NCBI RefSeq assembly: GCF_014196625.1
Contig: NZ_JACIDZ010000001.1
Location: 310,001-374,000 of the forward strand
From: Martelella radicis
GTDB lineage: Bacteria > Pseudomonadota > Alphaproteobacteria > Rhizobiales > Rhizobiaceae
Direction: 5' to 3'
DNA length: 64,000 bases
A model generated the notes under the pieces. The model did no database searches, was not told the DNA's origin, and saw only the letters and a program-made list of their open reading frames with translations. Position numbers and translations under genes: made by a program. This document shows positions 7,523-16,384 of the stretch, one piece after another. Every line of letters begins with the position of its first letter. Position 1 is the stretch's first letter.

Positions 7523-9190
7523 TTATATTTCAAATAAACTCAGTTGCCGTCCTTCAATTTCAGCAATTATTCTAGCTTTTGTTTTTGCGCTTCGGAAAAG
7601 TTGATACTGCGCCGTGCTTTTCACAGTCGCACAAGCCCGCGCCAGCAACTCGAGCGCCTCCGTTACCAAAATTCTCAAATCACCATCGTTGTCGGGTATC
7701 TGTATAGATTTTTGAGAAATTATGAGACTCGCCACATATAAAACAAACCAGTGTCCGTACACCAGATACTGGTTTCCTTCGGTATAATCCAAACTCTTTA
7801 TACTTTTTATTTTGTATGTATCTCGCATATCTTCGATTATGCGATAAAGCTCAATCAACCGACACAATGTATCTATCTCATGACGCTCGTGAAAAATTTG
7901 ATGAAACCGTTCGCCAAAAATCGAGTCCGAATCTGTTTTTGCCTTGTCAGGCTCTCTAACTTGAAATGAAAGCAGTATTTGGCCAAGTTTAAGCGCGTCG
8001 ATCCGTCTCCTCGGGTCGCGATCTGAATGCATATTTCTCTTGCGTTCGAAATAGTAACCCCTGTCTCGAAAGGAAATCTCCAGCTTTTTGAGAACGGGAT
8101 CATTGGCACGAAGATCCCTTGATTGAATTCTAGCTTGGCTATTGGTAGCGACAGCAACTCTCTCGGCTATATCTTCACGATTTGTGGCGTATATACGAAC
8201 CAATATCACCACGTTCTCAAATGATTCGGGTGATTTTTTGAACGCTTTCAAAAGAGAATGAGAGGTCTGAGCGCCATTAACTATCTGAAAATCTGTTAGC
8301 TGAATTTTCGGATTAACATGACCTTTATTGTAGGCGTAATCTCTGCATGTAATCGTTATTCCATTATTAAGATACCAAAAAAGATGACTATCAGAAGACG
8401 CGGCTGTTTCGATAATATTGCTGTTGTAGCCTCCGTTTGCTCCTAGGAAAATACGCAGATTTTCGTCAAAGAGATGGCGTTTAATTGTTCGTGCATCGTC
8501 CGTTTGAATCAGGCTGACAAATGACCTTGCGTCAACAGATGCAATTACACCTCTTATGTCACCATCACTGCGTTCATAAGCTTCCCTACCGATGACTTGG
8601 AGATATCCGGATTCCGCTTCGCGTTCGCGTGCCCCAATATCTCTCAAAATCTCCTTTGGGCCATACACTTCGTATTGTGTGGCGTAGAGACTCTTCAACG
8701 AGCTTGAGATTATACCTTCTGCGCTGGAAGATAGCCCCATACCGTTCGTACAAAACACAATCCGGTATTCGCATATCGTTCCCTTCTGATGGAGGGACCA
8801 TATTCTACTGACCGCCTCCGATAATTGCAGGTTGCCCGTCTCTAATAGGCGAGGCTCCTTGTCGAAAACCGCTCTCAAGAACGTAGCGATTTTTAACACC
8901 TCTGAGTCATTTATTGTCCGGTCGGTCGATTTAAGTGTCGTGCGGTGCTTTGCTTGAAAGATATAAACCTCCGCTCTTTCGTCGCGCTCAATAACTTCGA
9001 TAGCGTCAACGCCTAAGTCGTTTCCGCCATCGACGACCATTTCCGGAAAATCGAGGTTTCTATTTGGAAAAAAGTGCTCGAGAATGAGATGTAGAAACGC
9101 TGAGGACACGTCAGCCGTCCCATAGCGCTCCATACAGCGCTGCACGCGAGATTCAATTATGTCCCATTCAATAGCGGAAATTGATGGCAT
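7523..9190 (-). CDS. AIPR family protein, candidate abortive-infection defence gene
   Basis: 555 residues. The C-terminal two thirds match the AIPR family (abortive infection phage resistance, PF10592) by its core motifs NNGITITC (275-282), IVNGAQTS (303-310) and TNSQARI (349-355). The N-terminus has GGNDLGVDAI (55-64) and YIFQAKHR (76-83), giving D62 and Q79-x-K81 as in a PD-(D/E)xK nuclease fold. AIPR proteins are associated with phage resistance; a nuclease activity here is inferred. The DNA is markedly AT-rich compared with both neighbours, and codon use is unlike theirs, which points to transfer. No methyltransferase, antitoxin or other defence gene is next to it. The start at 9190 has GAGG about 10 bp upstream. 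Confidence 0.82.
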   Translation of the reverse strand: MPSISAIEWDIIESRVQRCMERYGTADVSSAFLHLILEHFFPNRNLDFPEMVVDGGNDLGVDAIEVIERDERAEVYIFQAKHRTTLKSTDRTINDSEVLKIATFLRAVFDKEPRLLETGNLQLSEAVSRIWSLHQKGTICEYRIVFCTNGMGLSSSAEGIISSSLKSLYATQYEVYGPKEILRDIGAREREAESGYLQVIGREAYERSDGDIRGVIASVDARSFVSLIQTDDARTIKRHLFDENLRIFLGANGGYNSNIIETAASSDSHLFWYLNNGITITCRDYAYNKGHVNPKIQLTDFQIVNGAQTSHSLLKAFKKSPESFENVVILVRIYATNREDIAERVAVATNSQARIQSRDLRANDPVLKKLEISFRDRGYYFERKRNMHSDRDPRRRIDALKLGQILLSFQVREPDKAKTDSDSIFGERFHQIFHERHEIDTLCRLIELYRIIEDMRDTYKIKSIKSLDYTEGNQYLVYGHWFVLYVASLIISQKSIQIPDNDGDLRILVTEALELLARACATVKSTAQYQLFRSAKTKARIIAEIEGRQLSLFEI

Positions 9191-9289
9191 AAGCTCTAAT
9201 CCTCAGCTTGGATACTGATAGGTTTAAACTTATGCAGGTGAGGTGGTACAGTATTTAAACAGTTATTCACATTATTATTGTTTCTGCGC

Positions 9290-9332
9290 TTCGCAACCAA
9301 CCTCCATCTCAAAAGGGGAGGTTGGTTGCGAA
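9290..9332. repeat. Perfect 16-bp inverted repeat upstream of the AIPR gene
   Basis: TTCGCAACCAACCTCC (9290-9305) and its exact reverse complement (9317-9332) flank an 11-base loop. No T-run follows on either strand, so it is not a standard intrinsic terminator. It lies about 100 bp upstream of the AIPR start and 110 bp downstream of gcvP, so it could be a terminator-like barrier, an operator or a trace of insertion. Confidence 0.75.
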
Positions 9333-9415
9333 TTGTACTCTCGCAGGATAGTCAAATGAGCGGTGCCAGACTTCAGCCGTAGCCCTTCTAATTCGTCATT
9401 AAAAAAAGCTACTTC

Positions 9416-9443
9416 ACCTTCTACCTTCTACCTTCTACCTTCC
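9416..9443. repeat. Four tandem copies of a 7-bp repeat at the end of gcvP
   Basis: ACCTTCT is repeated at 9416, 9423 and 9430, followed by ACCTTCC at 9437-9443. The last copy touches the gcvP stop codon (9443-9445). It is short and non-coding; its position marks the edge of the AT-rich AIPR segment. Confidence 0.85.
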
Positions 9444-12307
9444 TACTCCGCAGCCTCCGCATACGCACTCATCGGCGGGCAGGCGCACACCAGATTCCGA
9501 TCCCCATAGACATTGTCCACGCGGTTGACCGGGGGCCAGTATTTATCGACGCGGAAGGCGCCGGGGGGGAAGCAGGCTTCCTCGCGGGAATAGGGGTGGG
9601 TCCATTCGCCGACGAGATCTTCCACCGTGTGGGGCGCGTTCTTCAGCGGGTTGTCGACGCGGTCGGCTTTGCCTTCCTCGATGGCGCGGACTTCCTCGCG
9701 GATCGCCAGCAGCGCATCGCAGAAGCGATCCAGCTCGGCCTTGGTCTCCGATTCCGTCGGCTCGATCATCAGCGTGCCGGGAACGGGAAAGCTCATCGTC
9801 GGGGCATGGAAGCCGCAGTCGATCAGGCGCTTGGCGATATCGTCGACGGAGACATCGGCGCTATCCTTCAGCGGGCGCGTGTCGATGATGCATTCATGCG
9901 CCACGCGGCCCTTTTCCGATTTGTAGAGCACGTCGTAAGCGCCCTTCAGCCGGGCGGCGATATAGTTGGCGTTGAGGATCGCCACGCGGGTTGCCTGCGT
10001 CAGCCCTTCGCCGCCCATCATCAGGCAATAGCTCCAGGAGATCGGCAGGATCGAGGGCGAGCCGAAGGGGGCGGCCGAGACCGCGCCGCCTCCCGCATCC
10101 GTCGCCGGATTGGCGGGCAGATGCGGGGCCAGATGCGCCTTGACGCCGATCGGCCCCATGCCCGGACCGCCGCCGCCGTGGGGAATGCAGAAGGTCTTGT
10201 GCAGGTTCAGGTGGCTGACATCCGAACCGATATCGCCCGGCCGCGAAAGCCCCACCATCGCGTTCATGTTGGCCCCGTCGAGATAGACCTGGCCGCCATA
10301 TTTGTGCGTGATCTCGCAGACCTCCTTCACCGTCGCCTCGAACACGCCATGGGTCGAGGGATAGGTGATCATGCAGGCGGCGAGATTGTCGGCATGTTGC
10401 GCGGCCTTTTCGGCGAAATCATCGAGGTCGATATCGCCATTGTCGCGCGATTTGACCGGCACCACCTTCATGCCCGCCATCTGGGCGGAGGCCGGATTGG
10501 TGCCGTGCGCCGAGGTCGGGATCAGGCAGATGTCGCGGTGCGCCTCGCCATTGGCGCGGTGGAAGCGACGGATCGTCAGAAGCCCGGCATATTCGCCCTG
10601 CGCGCCGGAATTCGGCTGCATGGAGAAGGCGTCATAACCGGTGATGGCGCAGAGTTTTTGCGACAGATCCTCGATCATCTCGCGATAGCCGAGCGCCTGG
10701 TTTTCCGGCGCGAAGGGATGGATGTCGGCAAATTCCGGCCAGGTGATCGGCAGCATTTCTACCGTGGCATTGAGCTTCATCGTGCAGGAGCCGAGCGGGA
10801 TCATCGCCCGGTCGAGCGCCAGATCGCGGTCGGCGAGGCGGCGCATATAACGCGTCATCTCGCTTTCCGCACGGTTCATGTGGAAGATCGGGTGCGTCAT
10901 GTAAACGCTTGTGCGCAGTAGGCTTTTCGGCAGACGATAATCCGCCTCGAATTCGGCGATCGAGAATTTTCCGCCGAAGGCCTCCCACACCGCTTCCACA
11001 TGGGCGGGGCGGGTGCGCTCGTTGACGGAGATGCCGATCTTCGTTTCGCCCACCTTGCGCAGGTTGACGTTGTTTTCCACGGCGTTGCGCAAGATCAGCC
11101 CCTGGAAGGCGCCGACCTCGACCGTGATCGTGTCGAAGAAGGTTTCCGGCTCAACCGTGAACCCAAGCGCTTCCAGCCCCTTGGCCAGCAGCACGCCCTT
11201 GCGGTGTACCTGTTGGGCAATCGCCTTCAGCCCGTCCGGGCCGTGGAAGACGCCATACATCGCGGCCATGACGGCGAGCAGCACCTGGGCGGTGCAGATG
11301 TTCGACGTCGCCTTTTCGCGGCGGATATGCTGTTCGCGGGTCTGCAGCGCCAGACGATAGGCGCGGTTGCCGCGGCTATCGACCGATACCCCGACAAGGC
11401 GGCCGGGCATGGAGCGCTTGTAGGCGTCCTTCACCGCCATATAGGCCGCATGCGGACCGCCATAGCCAAGCGGCACGCCGAAGCGCTGGGACGAACCGAT
11501 GGCGATATCGGCATCCATCTCGCCCGGCGATTTCAGAAGCGTCAGCGCCAGCGGATCGGCGGCGACGGTCGCGATGGCCTTCGCCTCATGCAGGGCGGCG
11601 ATCACCTCGGTGAAGTCGTTCACATGGCCGTGGGTGCCGGGATACTGGAACAGCGCGCCGAAGACGTCCTCGGCCTTCAGATCGGTAAACGGATTGCCGA
11701 TGATGATCTGCCAGCCGAGCGGCTCGGAGCGGGTTTTCAGGAGCGCGATCGTCTGCGGATGGCAGTTCTCGTCGACGAAGAAGGCGGTTGCCTTGGATTT
11801 CGCCACACGATTGGCCATGGCCATGGCTTCGGCCGCCGCCGTTGCCTCGTCCAGAAGCGAGGCATTGGCGATGTCGAGGCCGGTGAGGTCCGCCATCATC
11901 GTCTGGAAGTTCAGGAGCGCCTCAAGCCGGCCCTGGGAAATCTCCGGCTGGTAGGGCGTATAGGCCGTGTACCAAGCCGGGTTTTCCAGAATGTTGCGCT
12001 GGATCACCGGCGGCACGATGGTCGGGTTATAGCCCTGGCCGATCATCGAGATCATCGGCTTGTTCTTGTTGGCGGTCTCGCGCAGCTTGTCGAGCGCCTC
12101 GCGCTCGGTCATCGCAGGACCCCAGGCAAGCGGCTGCTCCTGGCGGATTTCGGCGGGCACGGTGTCGTCGATCAGCGCGTCGAGACTGTCATAGCCGATT
12201 GTCTCCAGCATTTTCGCCATCTCGACGGGCGAGGGGCCGATATGGCGGCGGTTGGCGAAGTCGTAGGGCTGGTAATCGGTGAACTGGAATTCGGCAGGCG
12301 TCGTCAT
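9443..12307 (-). CDS. gcvP: Glycine dehydrogenase (decarboxylating), P-protein of glycine cleavage
   Basis: 954 residues, the full single-chain size. The N-terminal half begins with [20 protein letters not shown] and contains [20 protein letters not shown]. The C-terminal half has the PLP lysine in NLHKTF (K704) followed by the glycine-rich loop [14 protein letters not shown]. It decarboxylates glycine and passes the aminomethyl group to the lipoyl arm of GcvH. The ATG overlaps the gcvH stop by one base (TGATG), so gcvT-gcvH-gcvP form one operon under the glycine riboswitch. The stop falls on a 7-bp tandem repeat. Confidence 0.98.
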   Translation of the reverse strand: MTTPAEFQFTDYQPYDFANRRHIGPSPVEMAKMLETIGYDSLDALIDDTVPAEIRQEQPLAWGPAMTEREALDKLRETANKNKPMISMIGQGYNPTIVPPVIQRNILENPAWYTAYTPYQPEISQGRLEALLNFQTMMADLTGLDIANASLLDEATAAAEAMAMANRVAKSKATAFFVDENCHPQTIALLKTRSEPLGWQIIIGNPFTDLKAEDVFGALFQYPGTHGHVNDFTEVIAALHEAKAIATVAADPLALTLLKSPGEMDADIAIGSSQRFGVPLGYGGPHAAYMAVKDAYKRSMPGRLVGVSVDSRGNRAYRLALQTREQHIRREKATSNICTAQVLLAVMAAMYGVFHGPDGLKAIAQQVHRKGVLLAKGLEALGFTVEPETFFDTITVEVGAFQGLILRNAVENNVNLRKVGETKIGISVNERTRPAHVEAVWEAFGGKFSIAEFEADYRLPKSLLRTSVYMTHPIFHMNRAESEMTRYMRRLADRDLALDRAMIPLGSCTMKLNATVEMLPITWPEFADIHPFAPENQALGYREMIEDLSQKLCAITGYDAFSMQPNSGAQGEYAGLLTIRRFHRANGEAHRDICLIPTSAHGTNPASAQMAGMKVVPVKSRDNGDIDLDDFAEKAAQHADNLAACMITYPSTHGVFEATVKEVCEITHKYGGQVYLDGANMNAMVGLSRPGDIGSDVSHLNLHKTFCIPHGGGGPGMGPIGVKAHLAPHLPANPATDAGGGAVSAAPFGSPSILPISWSYCLMMGGEGLTQATRVAILNANYIAARLKGAYDVLYKSEKGRVAHECIIDTRPLKDSADVSVDDIAKRLIDCGFHAPTMSFPVPGTLMIEPTESETKAELDRFCDALLAIREEVRAIEEGKADRVDNPLKNAPHTVEDLVGEWTHPYSREEACFPPGAFRVDKYWPPVNRVDNVYGDRNLVCACPPMSAYAEAAE

Positions 12308-12672
12308 CAGGCGATGAACTCCTTGTAGGCCGCTTCGTCCATCAGCGCGTCGGCGTCGGACGGGTTGGCGAGCTTCAGCTTGAAGAACCAGCCGCCCTCC
12401 ATGGGCTCGGCGTTGACGAGCTCGGGATTGTCGGTGATCGCTTCGTTGACCTCGGTGATCTCGCCGGCAAGCGGGCAGAACACGTCCGATGCGGCCTTCA
12501 CGGATTCAACGGTCGCGGCATCGTCATTCTTCTCGAAGGTGGCGCCGACGTCCGGCAATTCGACGAAAACGAGGTCGCCGAGCTGTTCGGCTGCGTGCGC
12601 CGTGATGCCGACGGTGGCGATGCCGTCTTCGATCTTCAGCCACTCGTGTTCTTCGGTAAATTTGATGGTCAT
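12307..12672 (-). CDS. gcvH: Glycine cleavage system H protein (lipoyl carrier)
   Basis: 121 residues. The lipoylated lysine is K59 in the classical context [10 protein letters not shown]. The rest ([20 protein letters not shown] at the N-terminus and [13 protein letters not shown] near the end) matches H-proteins along their whole length. It shuttles the aminomethyl group from GcvP to GcvT. It lies 17 bp after gcvT and overlaps gcvP by one base. LipB, which starts the lipoate modification pathway, is encoded at 22118-22837. Confidence 0.98.
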   Translation of the reverse strand: MTIKFTEEHEWLKIEDGIATVGITAHAAEQLGDLVFVELPDVGATFEKNDDAATVESVKAASDVFCPLAGEITEVNEAITDNPELVNAEPMEGGWFFKLKLANPSDADALMDEAAYKEFIA

Positions 12673-12689
12673 GACAATAAGGTTCCCGC

Positions 12690-13832
12690 TCAGCGTTTGT
12701 AGGTGGGTTTGATAAAGGGGGTGTCGGTGATGGTGACGGGCAGGAATTTCCCGCGCACCTCGGCATAAAGGGTCGTGCCGGTCTCGGCGTGGTCTGCAGC
12801 CACATAGCCCATGGCGACAGGCGCGCCGACGGAGGGGCCAAAGCCGCCGGAGGTGACGTGGCCAATCTCGGTTTCGCCCTTGTCATCGGCATAGAGTTTC
12901 GCCGGCGGGCGGATCGGCGCGCGGCCTTCCGCCTTCAGCCCGACGCGCAGGCGCTTTGCGCCTTCGGCAAGCTGCTGCAGGACGATATCGGCGCCAGGGA
13001 AACCGCCTTCGCGGTCACCGCCGGGCCTGCGGGCCTTCTGCATGCCCCAGACGAGCGAAGCTTCCACCGGCGTCGTGGTCGTGTCGATATCGTTGCCGTA
13101 AAGGCAGAGGCCGGCTTCGAGCCTCAGCGAATCGCGGGCGCCGAGGCCGATCGCCTCGCAGTCCTCATGCGCCAGCAGCGTGCGGGCGAGTGCGTCGGCA
13201 TGTTCGGCGGGGACCGAAATCTCGAAGCCGTCTTCGCCGGTATAGCCGGAACGCGAGATCACGCAGGTCACGCCCATCAGTTCGCAGGCGCGCACATCCA
13301 TGAATTTCATCTCGGCAACGGCCGGGCAGAGCGGCGCCAGCACGTCTTCGGCCTTCGGCCCCTGCAGCGCCAGCAGCGCCTTGTCTTCGAAATGCGTTTC
13401 CACCTCGCAAAGGTCTGAGAGATAGGCCTTCATATGGGCAAGGTCGGCATCCTTGCAGGCGGCGTTGACGATGACCAGCAGATGATCGCCGCGATTGGCG
13501 ACCATCAGGTCATCCAAAATGCCGCCTTCCTCATTGGTGAAGAAGGCATAGCGCTGGCGGCCGGGCTTGAGACCGAGGAGGTCGACCGGCGCCAGTTTTT
13601 CCAGCGCGATCGCCGCATCGGCGAGATTGCCGGATCGCGGTTTCAGATAGACCTGGCCCATGTGCGAGACATCGAAAAGGCCAGCCTTTTCGCGGGTATG
13701 CAGGTGTTCCTTCATCACGCCCATCGGGTATTGCACAGGCATGTCATAGCCTGCGAACGGCACCATGCGGGCGCCGAGCTCCAGATGAAGCGCGTGAAGC
13801 GGGGTTTTTTCTAGCGGTTCTTGCGAGACCAA
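12690..13832 (-). CDS. gcvT: Aminomethyltransferase, T-protein of glycine cleavage
   Basis: 380 residues from a TTG start at 13832. Typical segments are [42 protein letters not shown] and [14 protein letters not shown]. It transfers the methylene group to tetrahydrofolate and releases ammonia. The TTG is preferred because GGAGG lies 6 bp upstream, the resulting length equals that of rhizobial GcvT, and any earlier start would lie inside the riboswitch. The frame runs open upstream to 14156, but that stretch is the riboswitch leader. First gene of the gcvTHP operon. Confidence 0.95.
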   Translation of the reverse strand: MVSQEPLEKTPLHALHLELGARMVPFAGYDMPVQYPMGVMKEHLHTREKAGLFDVSHMGQVYLKPRSGNLADAAIALEKLAPVDLLGLKPGRQRYAFFTNEEGGILDDLMVANRGDHLLVIVNAACKDADLAHMKAYLSDLCEVETHFEDKALLALQGPKAEDVLAPLCPAVAEMKFMDVRACELMGVTCVISRSGYTGEDGFEISVPAEHADALARTLLAHEDCEAIGLGARDSLRLEAGLCLYGNDIDTTTTPVEASLVWGMQKARRPGGDREGGFPGADIVLQQLAEGAKRLRVGLKAEGRAPIRPPAKLYADDKGETEIGHVTSGGFGPSVGAPVAMGYVAADHAETGTTLYAEVRGKFLPVTITDTPFIKPTYKR

Positions 13833-13863
13833 GACTTGCCTCCGGATTGCGTTGATGAACGCC

Positions 13864-13909
13864 GGCTCAAAGGGGCGGGCGTGTGCGACATGCCCGATAC
13901 GAATGAGCC
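13864..13909 (-). promoter_or_regulatory. Candidate expression-platform hairpin between riboswitch and gcvT
   Basis: On the minus strand GGCTCA (13909-13904) can pair with TGAGCC (13869-13864), and inside this CGGGC (13896-13892) pairs with GCCCG (13880-13876). The structure sits directly after the second glycine aptamer and about 30 bp before the gcvT start, where an expression platform is expected. There is no U-run, so control at translation or through Rho is more likely than intrinsic termination; this is inference. Confidence 0.4.
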
Positions 13910-14071
13910 CCCTCTGTCCCGTGTGCCTGAGATTATTATCCCTTCGGCCGGTCCCGGCGTGTGCCGGGCCTTGTCTCCAGAGTTCAGAATCACGCGCTGG
14001 TCCTTTGGCCTGAGAGTTTCCGGGGCAGTTGCTCCTTCGGCACCGCTTCACAAAAAAGCGGATTCTCCCAA
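13908..14071 (-). ncRNA. Tandem glycine riboswitch upstream of gcvT
   Basis: On the minus strand two aptamers follow each other. The first, about 14071-13992, begins GGGAGAATCCGC and contains GTGCCGAAGGAGCAA and AACTCTCAGGC. The second, about 13991-13908, contains CTCTGGAGACAAGG, GGCCGAAGGGATAA and AATCTCAGGC. The paired GCCGAAGGGAGCAA-like and CTCAGGC elements are the hallmark of the gcvT glycine motif, and two in a row is the usual arrangement. Binding of glycine would switch on the cleavage operon when glycine is plentiful. A matching promoter lies just upstream. Confidence 0.93.
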
Positions 14072-14088
14072 CGCGAATTTTGAAACGG

Positions 14089-14117
14089 ATTATCCAAGTT
14101 GTGGCGGGATTTGCAAG
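14089..14117 (-). promoter_or_regulatory. Putative housekeeping promoter of gcvTHP
   Basis: On the minus strand CTTGCA (14117-14112), a 17-base spacer and GATAAT (14094-14089) closely match an alphaproteobacterial housekeeping promoter. Transcription would start near 14082, about 11 bases before the first riboswitch aptamer, exactly where a riboswitch transcript should begin. Confidence 0.7.
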
Positions 14118-14262
14118 AGGCAAGCGTTCGCCAGCCGAAATATCCACGTTCCGCATCGCTGCTCTTCTTCAACGGCGGGAGAAGAGGGGGTGGGCAGAAC
14201 ATCGCGAAGGGTCTAGTAAGGTGGAAGCCCCAGGACCTGATCAATCAGACGGAAATCCGCCC

Positions 14263-14652
14263 GTGTCGAATATTCTTTCTCATGCCCTCATTGTCGCTGC
14301 AGGCGGAGCGCTCGGCTCGGTCGGGCGCTATCTCGTCGGCGTCTTCGCCATCAGACTGTGGGGGCCGCATTTTCCCTGGGGCACATTCGTCGTCAATATC
14401 GTCGGTTCGCTCATGATCGGGATCCTGGTGGAAGCGGTCGCGCGAGCGCTCAACCAGTCGGCGGACATGCGGATGTTCATCGTCACCGGCTTTCTCGGCG
14501 GCTTCACCACGTTCTCCTCGTTTTCGCTTGATGCGATGACGATGATCGAACGGGGTGATGTCCTGCATGCCGTTGCCTATATAACCGCAAGCGTCGGTCT
14601 CGCGCTGATCGCGGTCTTCGCAGGCCTCGCGATCGGACGGATGGTGTTCTAA
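14263..14652 (+). CDS. crcB: Fluoride ion channel CrcB/Fluc
   Basis: 129 residues with four hydrophobic helices. The conserved GGALGSVGRYLVG, WGTFVVNIVGSLMIG (including the Asn of the pore) and GFLGGFTTFSSFSLDA (the phenylalanine/threonine pore segment) identify the Fluc family, which exports fluoride as dual-topology dimers. A GTG at 14263 is chosen because it gives the usual length with the usual N-terminus; the frame is open upstream. The gene diverges from gcvT. I looked for a fluoride riboswitch in front of it and saw none. Confidence 0.93.
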   Translation: MSNILSHALIVAAGGALGSVGRYLVGVFAIRLWGPHFPWGTFVVNIVGSLMIGILVEAVARALNQSADMRMFIVTGFLGGFTTFSSFSLDAMTMIERGDVLHAVAYITASVGLALIAVFAGLAIGRMVF

Positions 14653-14715
14653 ACCCATTTCATTCCGGCGCGTCATGCGATAGAAGCCACGGCTTCAATG
14701 AAGGGTTTTCGCACG

Positions 14716-15705
14716 ATGGCGGGTATTGAACATATCAAGGTGGATCAGGACGAGGCGGGCATGCGGCTCGACCGCTGGTTCAAGCTGCATTATCCGGGGC
14801 TCGGCTTCGGCGCGCTGCAGAAGCTGCTGCGCTCAGGCCAGATCCGCGTCGACGGCGGACGGGTCAAGAGCGACACGCGTGTCGAACCCGGCCAGATGGT
14901 TCGCATCCCGCCGATGAATGTCGACCCGAAGACGTCCGGCCCGATACCGGGCAGGGACCTCAAGCACTCGCCCGACGGCGAGCTTCTGTCGCGCATGCTG
15001 CTGCATGAGGACGAGCGCGTGTTCGTGCTGAACAAGCCGGCCGGTCTGGCGGTGCAGGGCGGCTCGGGCGTGGTCCGTCATATCGACAAGATGCTGGAGG
15101 CCTGGACCAACAAGAAGGGCGAAAAGCCGCGCCTCGTCCATCGCCTTGACCGCGACACCTCCGGCGTTCTGGTCGTCGCCCGCTCGCGCCGCGCGGCGCA
15201 ATCGCTCACCGAGGCCTTCCGTCAGCGCACCACGAAGAAAACCTACTGGTCGCTGGTCAAGGGCGTGCCGCGCAAGCGCGAAGACAAGGTCTCGACCTGG
15301 CTTGCCAAGGAGCAGACGCCGGACGGCGACCGCATGCGCATCGTCAAGCATGGCGAGCCCGATTCCGATCACGCGGTTTCCTACTACCGTGTCATCGATA
15401 CGGCGGCCCATACGCTTTCGTGGCTGGAAATGGAGCCCTATACCGGGCGGACCCACCAGCTGCGTGTTCATGCGCTTCATATCGGTCACCCGATCATCGG
15501 CGATCCGAAATATTTCGACGAGGACCCGAACTGGGAATTTCCCGGCGGCATCCAGAAACGGCTGCATCTGCACGCCCGCCATATCGATGTGCCCCATCCC
15601 GATGGCGGCAGGCTCAGGGTCACCGCGCCCCTGCCGCCGCATATGGTGCAGAGCTGGAATCTTCTCGGCTTCGATGCCGATCGCGAAGATCTCGACAAGG
15701 ATTGA
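14716..15705 (+). CDS. rluC: RluC/RluD family 23S rRNA pseudouridine synthase
   Basis: 329 residues. An S4 RNA-binding domain occupies about residues 10-75 (MRLDRWFKLHYPGLGFGALQ). The catalytic domain contains RLVHRLDRDTSG, with the catalytic aspartate at about D145, and later EPYTGRTHQLRVH. It isomerises uridines in ribosomal RNA. The ATG at 14716 follows a GAAGGG site; an in-frame ATG at 14698 would add six residues. It begins a string of same-strand genes (two HAD hydrolases and ATP12), an order seen in rhizobia. RluC versus RluD specificity is not certain from sequence alone. Confidence 0.9.
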   Translation: MAGIEHIKVDQDEAGMRLDRWFKLHYPGLGFGALQKLLRSGQIRVDGGRVKSDTRVEPGQMVRIPPMNVDPKTSGPIPGRDLKHSPDGELLSRMLLHEDERVFVLNKPAGLAVQGGSGVVRHIDKMLEAWTNKKGEKPRLVHRLDRDTSGVLVVARSRRAAQSLTEAFRQRTTKKTYWSLVKGVPRKREDKVSTWLAKEQTPDGDRMRIVKHGEPDSDHAVSYYRVIDTAAHTLSWLEMEPYTGRTHQLRVHALHIGHPIIGDPKYFDEDPNWEFPGGIQKRLHLHARHIDVPHPDGGRLRVTAPLPPHMVQSWNLLGFDADREDLDKD

Positions 15706-15718
15706 GACAGGGATTGAC

Positions 15719-16369
15719 ATGAAGCTCGTATTGTTTGACTGCGACGGCACGCGGGTCGACAGCGCCGTACGCATCCATGAGACCATGCGCCGCGCCTTTG
15801 TCGCCTTCGGTCATCCGGAACCGACCCTTGCCGAGACCAAGACGATCATCGGCCTGTCGCTCGATTACGCCATCGCCCGGCTGCTCGGCCGGCACCAGAT
15901 CGACGACGAGGTTCTGGCGATCCGGGTGAAGTTCAAGTCGCTCTTTGCCGAGGTCCATTCCGATCCCAACATGATGGAACAGCTGTTTCCGGGCATTGCC
16001 GAACTGATCGAGGGCCTTGCCGCGCGCGGCGACGTGACCATCGGCGCCGTCACCGGCAATTCGCGCCGGGGCCTCAGCCATGTTCTGGATCTGCACGGAC
16101 TGGCGCCGCGTTTTACCGTTTCGCGCACCGCGGATGACTGTCCCTCCAAGCCGCATCCTGCCATGGTGCTTGAATGCTGCGCGGAAGCGGGCTTCAATCC
16201 GGCCGATGCCGTGATCATCGGCGACGCGGTCTTCGACATGGAAATGGCGGCGAAGGCCGGATCCCATGCGATCGGCGTCGCCTGGGGTTACGGCGAGATC
16301 GCCGATCTGCAGGATGCCGGAGCGGGCGCGATCGTCTGGCATCCGGAAGAGATCTTGAAACTTGTCTGA
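15719..16369 (+). CDS. HAD superfamily hydrolase, first of a tandem pair
   Basis: 216 residues beginning MKLVLFDCDGTRVDS. HAD motif I is D7-x-D9-G-T, motif II/III include GAVTGNSRRGLSHVL and CPSKPHPAMVLECC (the lysine), and motif IV is IIGDAVFDMEMA. It is a small phosphatase of the phosphoglycolate phosphatase-like group (HAD-IA). The usual Leu after DxDGT is an Arg here (GTRVDS). The gene begins 13 bp after rluC and ends 15 bp before a second, clearly similar HAD gene. Substrate unknown. Confidence 0.88.
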   Translation: MKLVLFDCDGTRVDSAVRIHETMRRAFVAFGHPEPTLAETKTIIGLSLDYAIARLLGRHQIDDEVLAIRVKFKSLFAEVHSDPNMMEQLFPGIAELIEGLAARGDVTIGAVTGNSRRGLSHVLDLHGLAPRFTVSRTADDCPSKPHPAMVLECCAEAGFNPADAVIIGDAVFDMEMAAKAGSHAIGVAWGYGEIADLQDAGAGAIVWHPEEILKLV

Positions 16370-16384
16370 GCCGGGAGTGCTCCC

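Noticed and set aside
9290-9332. Intrinsic terminator of gcvP
   Set aside because: The stem is strong, but no T-run follows on the minus strand, so it is listed as an inverted repeat of unknown role.
9416-9443. Short repeats as a CRISPR remnant
   Set aside because: The unit is 7 bp and directly tandem without spacers, so it is a simple tandem repeat.
9596-12328. Long plus-strand ORFs (over 440 codons) opposite gcvP and gcvH
   Set aside because: They mirror the codon pattern of the real minus-strand genes in GC-rich DNA, match no family, and lack ribosome-binding sites.
14072-14262. Fluoride riboswitch in front of crcB
   Set aside because: I looked for the conserved crcB RNA motif and did not see it; the region holds the gcvT promoter on the other strand.
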